Shown: in pieces, positions 61,863 through 64,000 of the stretch
Layout: every line of letters starts with the position of its first letter
Numbering within the stretch: position 1 is the stretch's first letter
NCBI GenBank assembly: GCA_030549815.1
Contig: JAUQQQ010000001.1
Coordinates: forward strand, 18,524 to 82,523
Direction of reading: 5' to 3'
Length of the DNA: 64,000 nucleotides
Source: a bacterium
GTDB lineage: Bacteria; DRYD01
Program-made: the position numbers and the translations under genes
Notes under the pieces: generated by a model
Databases searched by the model: none
Seen by the model: the letters and a program-made list of their open reading frames with translations, nothing else
What the model was told of the DNA's origin: nothing

Positions 61863-62769
61863 TCAAAAAATAGTTTCCAATCTTATTAAGAGAATTCGCA
61901 AAAGCTATACTTGCAGATTTATTTATTGCTTCCTTAATTTCAATGAAAACTTTCTCAAGATCCTTTTTCTTAAATTTCTTTGAATCTCTACGTAAATTAA
62001 AATCCAATAAAATAGGAGTAATGGATATACAACCATTATAAACCGCCTCAATGTCACTTATTTCTTCTTCACCTTGAACATATCTTTCAATTTTTTCATA
62101 GAAGTTTTCATCAACAGTATAATTATTCCTTTTCCAGTATATCCAGAAATATAAGTTTTGTCGAGGGTCGTGACGAGCCTCTAAATAAGCCAAATGTCTA
62201 AAATCACTCTGATACGTAACCAACGGATTAACATCCTTTTTTAAATCCTTAAAAGGAGGTATATTCACATTCAACAATATATCTCTAAACTTAGGTAAAT
62301 AATTCTTGTAATTCTCAACAAATTCATACATAAAAATACTGGCAAAAGTATAATCAGGATCATCATATTGAAATAGACTAACAGAAATACCAGGAATACC
62401 ATATATATATCCTTCACTAACCGCAGAGAATGTTCCCGAAACCATTAAATCCAACCCCATATTCGCCCCTCGATTAATCCCTGATATAATAAGGTCGATG
62501 TTTTTTTCTAAATATCCATTTGCAATGATTACGCAATCAGCAGGAGAACCAGTGCAACTAAAAATCTCCATCTTTCCATCTTTATATACCTCTTTAATCC
62601 TAACAGGAATTTGATAAGTAATGGAATGTCCACTTACACTTCTTTCTCTATCAGGAGCAACAACAATTAACCTATTGATAAAATTTTCCTCATCTTCTCC
62701 AAATTGATGATAGAGAGAAATTATACCTTCAGAGTTATACCCATCGTCGTTTGTTATTAAAATATTCAT
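61840..62769 (-). CDS. surE: 5'/3'-nucleotidase SurE
   Basis: MNILITNDDGYNSEGI, VVAPDRERSVSGHSIT, GSPADCV, LIISGINRGANMGLDLMVSGTFSAVSEG. Confidence 0.95.
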   Translation of the reverse strand: MNILITNDDGYNSEGIISLYHQFGEDEENFINRLIVVAPDRERSVSGHSITYQIPVRIKEVYKDGKMEIFSCTGSPADCVIIANGYLEKNIDLIISGINRGANMGLDLMVSGTFSAVSEGYIYGIPGISVSLFQYDDPDYTFASIFMYEFVENYKNYLPKFRDILLNVNIPPFKDLKKDVNPLVTYQSDFRHLAYLEARHDPRQNLYFWIYWKRNNYTVDENFYEKIERYVQGEEEISDIEAVYNGCISITPILLDFNLRRDSKKFKKKDLEKVFIEIKEAINKSASIAFANSLNKIGNYFLSVKKKGE

Positions 62770-63104
62770 AAGTCCTTTAGATCAAAAATTGATTTTCTAC
62801 CTTCTTTTTTTTCTTCCCTTTTTTCAGGAACATCAAATGAAAGAGATATACTTTCTTTAGTAGTAGACTTTGAAGTTTCCTTTATTTTCTTATCTCCTAC
62901 TTCTTTTTTTTCTAAAGTTGGCATAGCTAAATCATCAAAACTTATCTTCTCCTTTTTTACTTGCTTTGATATATTAACTTTAACTTTTTCAGAAAGCAAA
63001 GCATTTAATATAAATAAAATAACAGTAGCTGCACTAAAAGCAATAGACGCAAAAAATAATATTCTTTGAATAGCCAAAACTTGATTCAATTCCATTGATT
63101 CCAT
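62766..63104 (-). CDS. Hypothetical protein with N-terminal TM
   Basis: 112-aa ORF; TM then charged tail; tight spacing with surE and coaD. Confidence 0.6.
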   Translation of the reverse strand: MESMELNQVLAIQRILFFASIAFSAATVILFILNALLSEKVKVNISKQVKKEKISFDDLAMPTLEKKEVGDKKIKETSKSTTKESISLSFDVPEKREEKKEGRKSIFDLKDL

Positions 63105-63620
63105 TTAATCCACCTCCATTTTAAATTTATCCATTCTTTCTAACACATCCTGCAAAATATTGGAAGGAACAAAAGGAGAAATATCTCCACCAAAATACGC
63201 TATTTCCTTAACCAAAGAAGAACTGAGAAAATTATACTCAAATTTAGTCATAAAAAATACAGTCTCTACATCAAACAACTTTGAATTAACTAAATGTTGC
63301 TGAAATTCATACTCAAAATCAGAAATAGCTCTCATACCCTTTACTACAAACCTTATGTTGTTCTGTTTTAGATAATCTACTAACAAACCTTTAAAACTTT
63401 CCACGATTATTTTCTCATTACCTTCAGTAGCTTTCTTTATTAACCTTACCCTTTCATCCAAAGAAAACAAAGGTTTCTTCCTATAATTAAAAAGAACCAG
63501 GACTATTACTTTATCGAACAATTTAAGTGCCCTATTTATAATATCGATATGCCCCAAAGTTATAGGATCAAAACTGCCCGGATATACAGCTATTCTATCC
63601 TGATATGAGAAATCCTTCAT
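63105..63620 (-). CDS. coaD: Phosphopantetheine adenylyltransferase
   Basis: RIAVYPGSFDPITLGHIDIINRALKLFDKVIVLV, FVVKGMRAISDFEYEFQ, FLSSSLVKEIAYFGGDISPFVP. ORF extends to 63665; M at 63620 more likely start. Confidence 0.93.
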   Translation of the reverse strand: MKDFSYQDRIAVYPGSFDPITLGHIDIINRALKLFDKVIVLVLFNYRKKPLFSLDERVRLIKKATEGNEKIIVESFKGLLVDYLKQNNIRFVVKGMRAISDFEYEFQQHLVNSKLFDVETVFFMTKFEYNFLSSSLVKEIAYFGGDISPFVPSNILQDVLERMDKFKMEVD

Positions 63621-64000
63621 CCTCAGATGTTGGAGATTTCTTCTGTTCCTCTCTCTTTTCTTCAACTTTTTGTTTATTTTGGGTTGCTTGAGTTTGTTGA
63701 GAAACTTCTAAAAATCTTGCTATTTCTTCTGCTGTTAATTGCCTAACTATTATGATATACTCCATAACTTTTTCATCATTAAGAAAAACCTCAATCGTAT
63801 AATCCCCAAACTCATCAAACTGAATATCTTTGAAATAATTTACCATTAGTTGCGGAATATTTCTTTGTTTTAGTTCAAAATCTTGTTTTCCAGTAGAAAC
63901 CAACTTACTTCCAGATGGTTTTTTTATAACTATTTCTTGGGTAAAACTACCTTCTCCATTACTCCACCCATTAGCAATGTAAAAGGAAACTGGGGCATTT
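63595..64000 (-). CDS. Hypothetical protein (5' end beyond window), DUF6941-like
   Basis: Frame stays open from 63903 to 64000 (NAPVSFYIANGWSNGEGSFTQEIVIKKPSGSKLVSTGKQ...), so the internal TTG start in the ORF track is not real. Confidence 0.6.
   Translation of the reverse strand, partial: NAPVSFYIANGWSNGEGSFTQEIVIKKPSGSKLVSTGKQDFELKQRNIPQLMVNYFKDIQFDEFGDYTIEVFLNDEKVMEYIIIVRQLTAEEIARFLEVSQQTQATQNKQKVEEKREEQKKSPTSEDEGFLISG

Noticed and set aside
1-64000. tRNA or rRNA genes
   Set aside because: No GC-rich cloverleaf-like or rRNA-like stretches were recognised by eye; a tRNAscan/Infernal run would be needed to exclude them.

Overview
AT-rich bacterial chromosomal segment with dense gene order, mostly on the minus strand. 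Core functions recognised include gmd, ispG, nadD, eno, dnaG with a divergent sigma factor in the rpoD position, cdd, sucC, a HemA-HemC fusion, a fused 2-oxoacid:ferredoxin oxidoreductase gamma/alpha subunit, rtcB, cydAB, a CusCBA-type heavy-metal efflux locus, a PolX-like PHP protein, ftsW, prs, a P5C-dehydrogenase-like ALDH, hslV, tatD, sigH, rsmG, surE and coaD. Accessory parts: an orphan Csx1-like (DxTHG + RxxxxH) CARF-HEPN gene with an apparent solitary CRISPR repeat at its 3' end; a decayed IS200/IS605-type element with internal deletions in both tnpA and tnpB; and eroded intergenic stretches. The strongest candidate for something undescribed is a pair of leaderless peptidoglycan hydrolases (NlpC/P60 and SLT). 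They share an N-terminal architecture: MFGI start, glycine zipper, hydrophobic helix, then Pro/Phe/Gly or Pro/Gln/Asn repeats. They also share a T-tract/TTTACA upstream motif with a Q-rich coiled-coil gene and with sigH. Also notable: an in-frame TGA splitting an HtpX-like protease from its probable C-terminal domain, and a PolX homolog that appears to have lost its polymerase Asp residues. All calls come from reading the sequence and ORF track; no database search was run.
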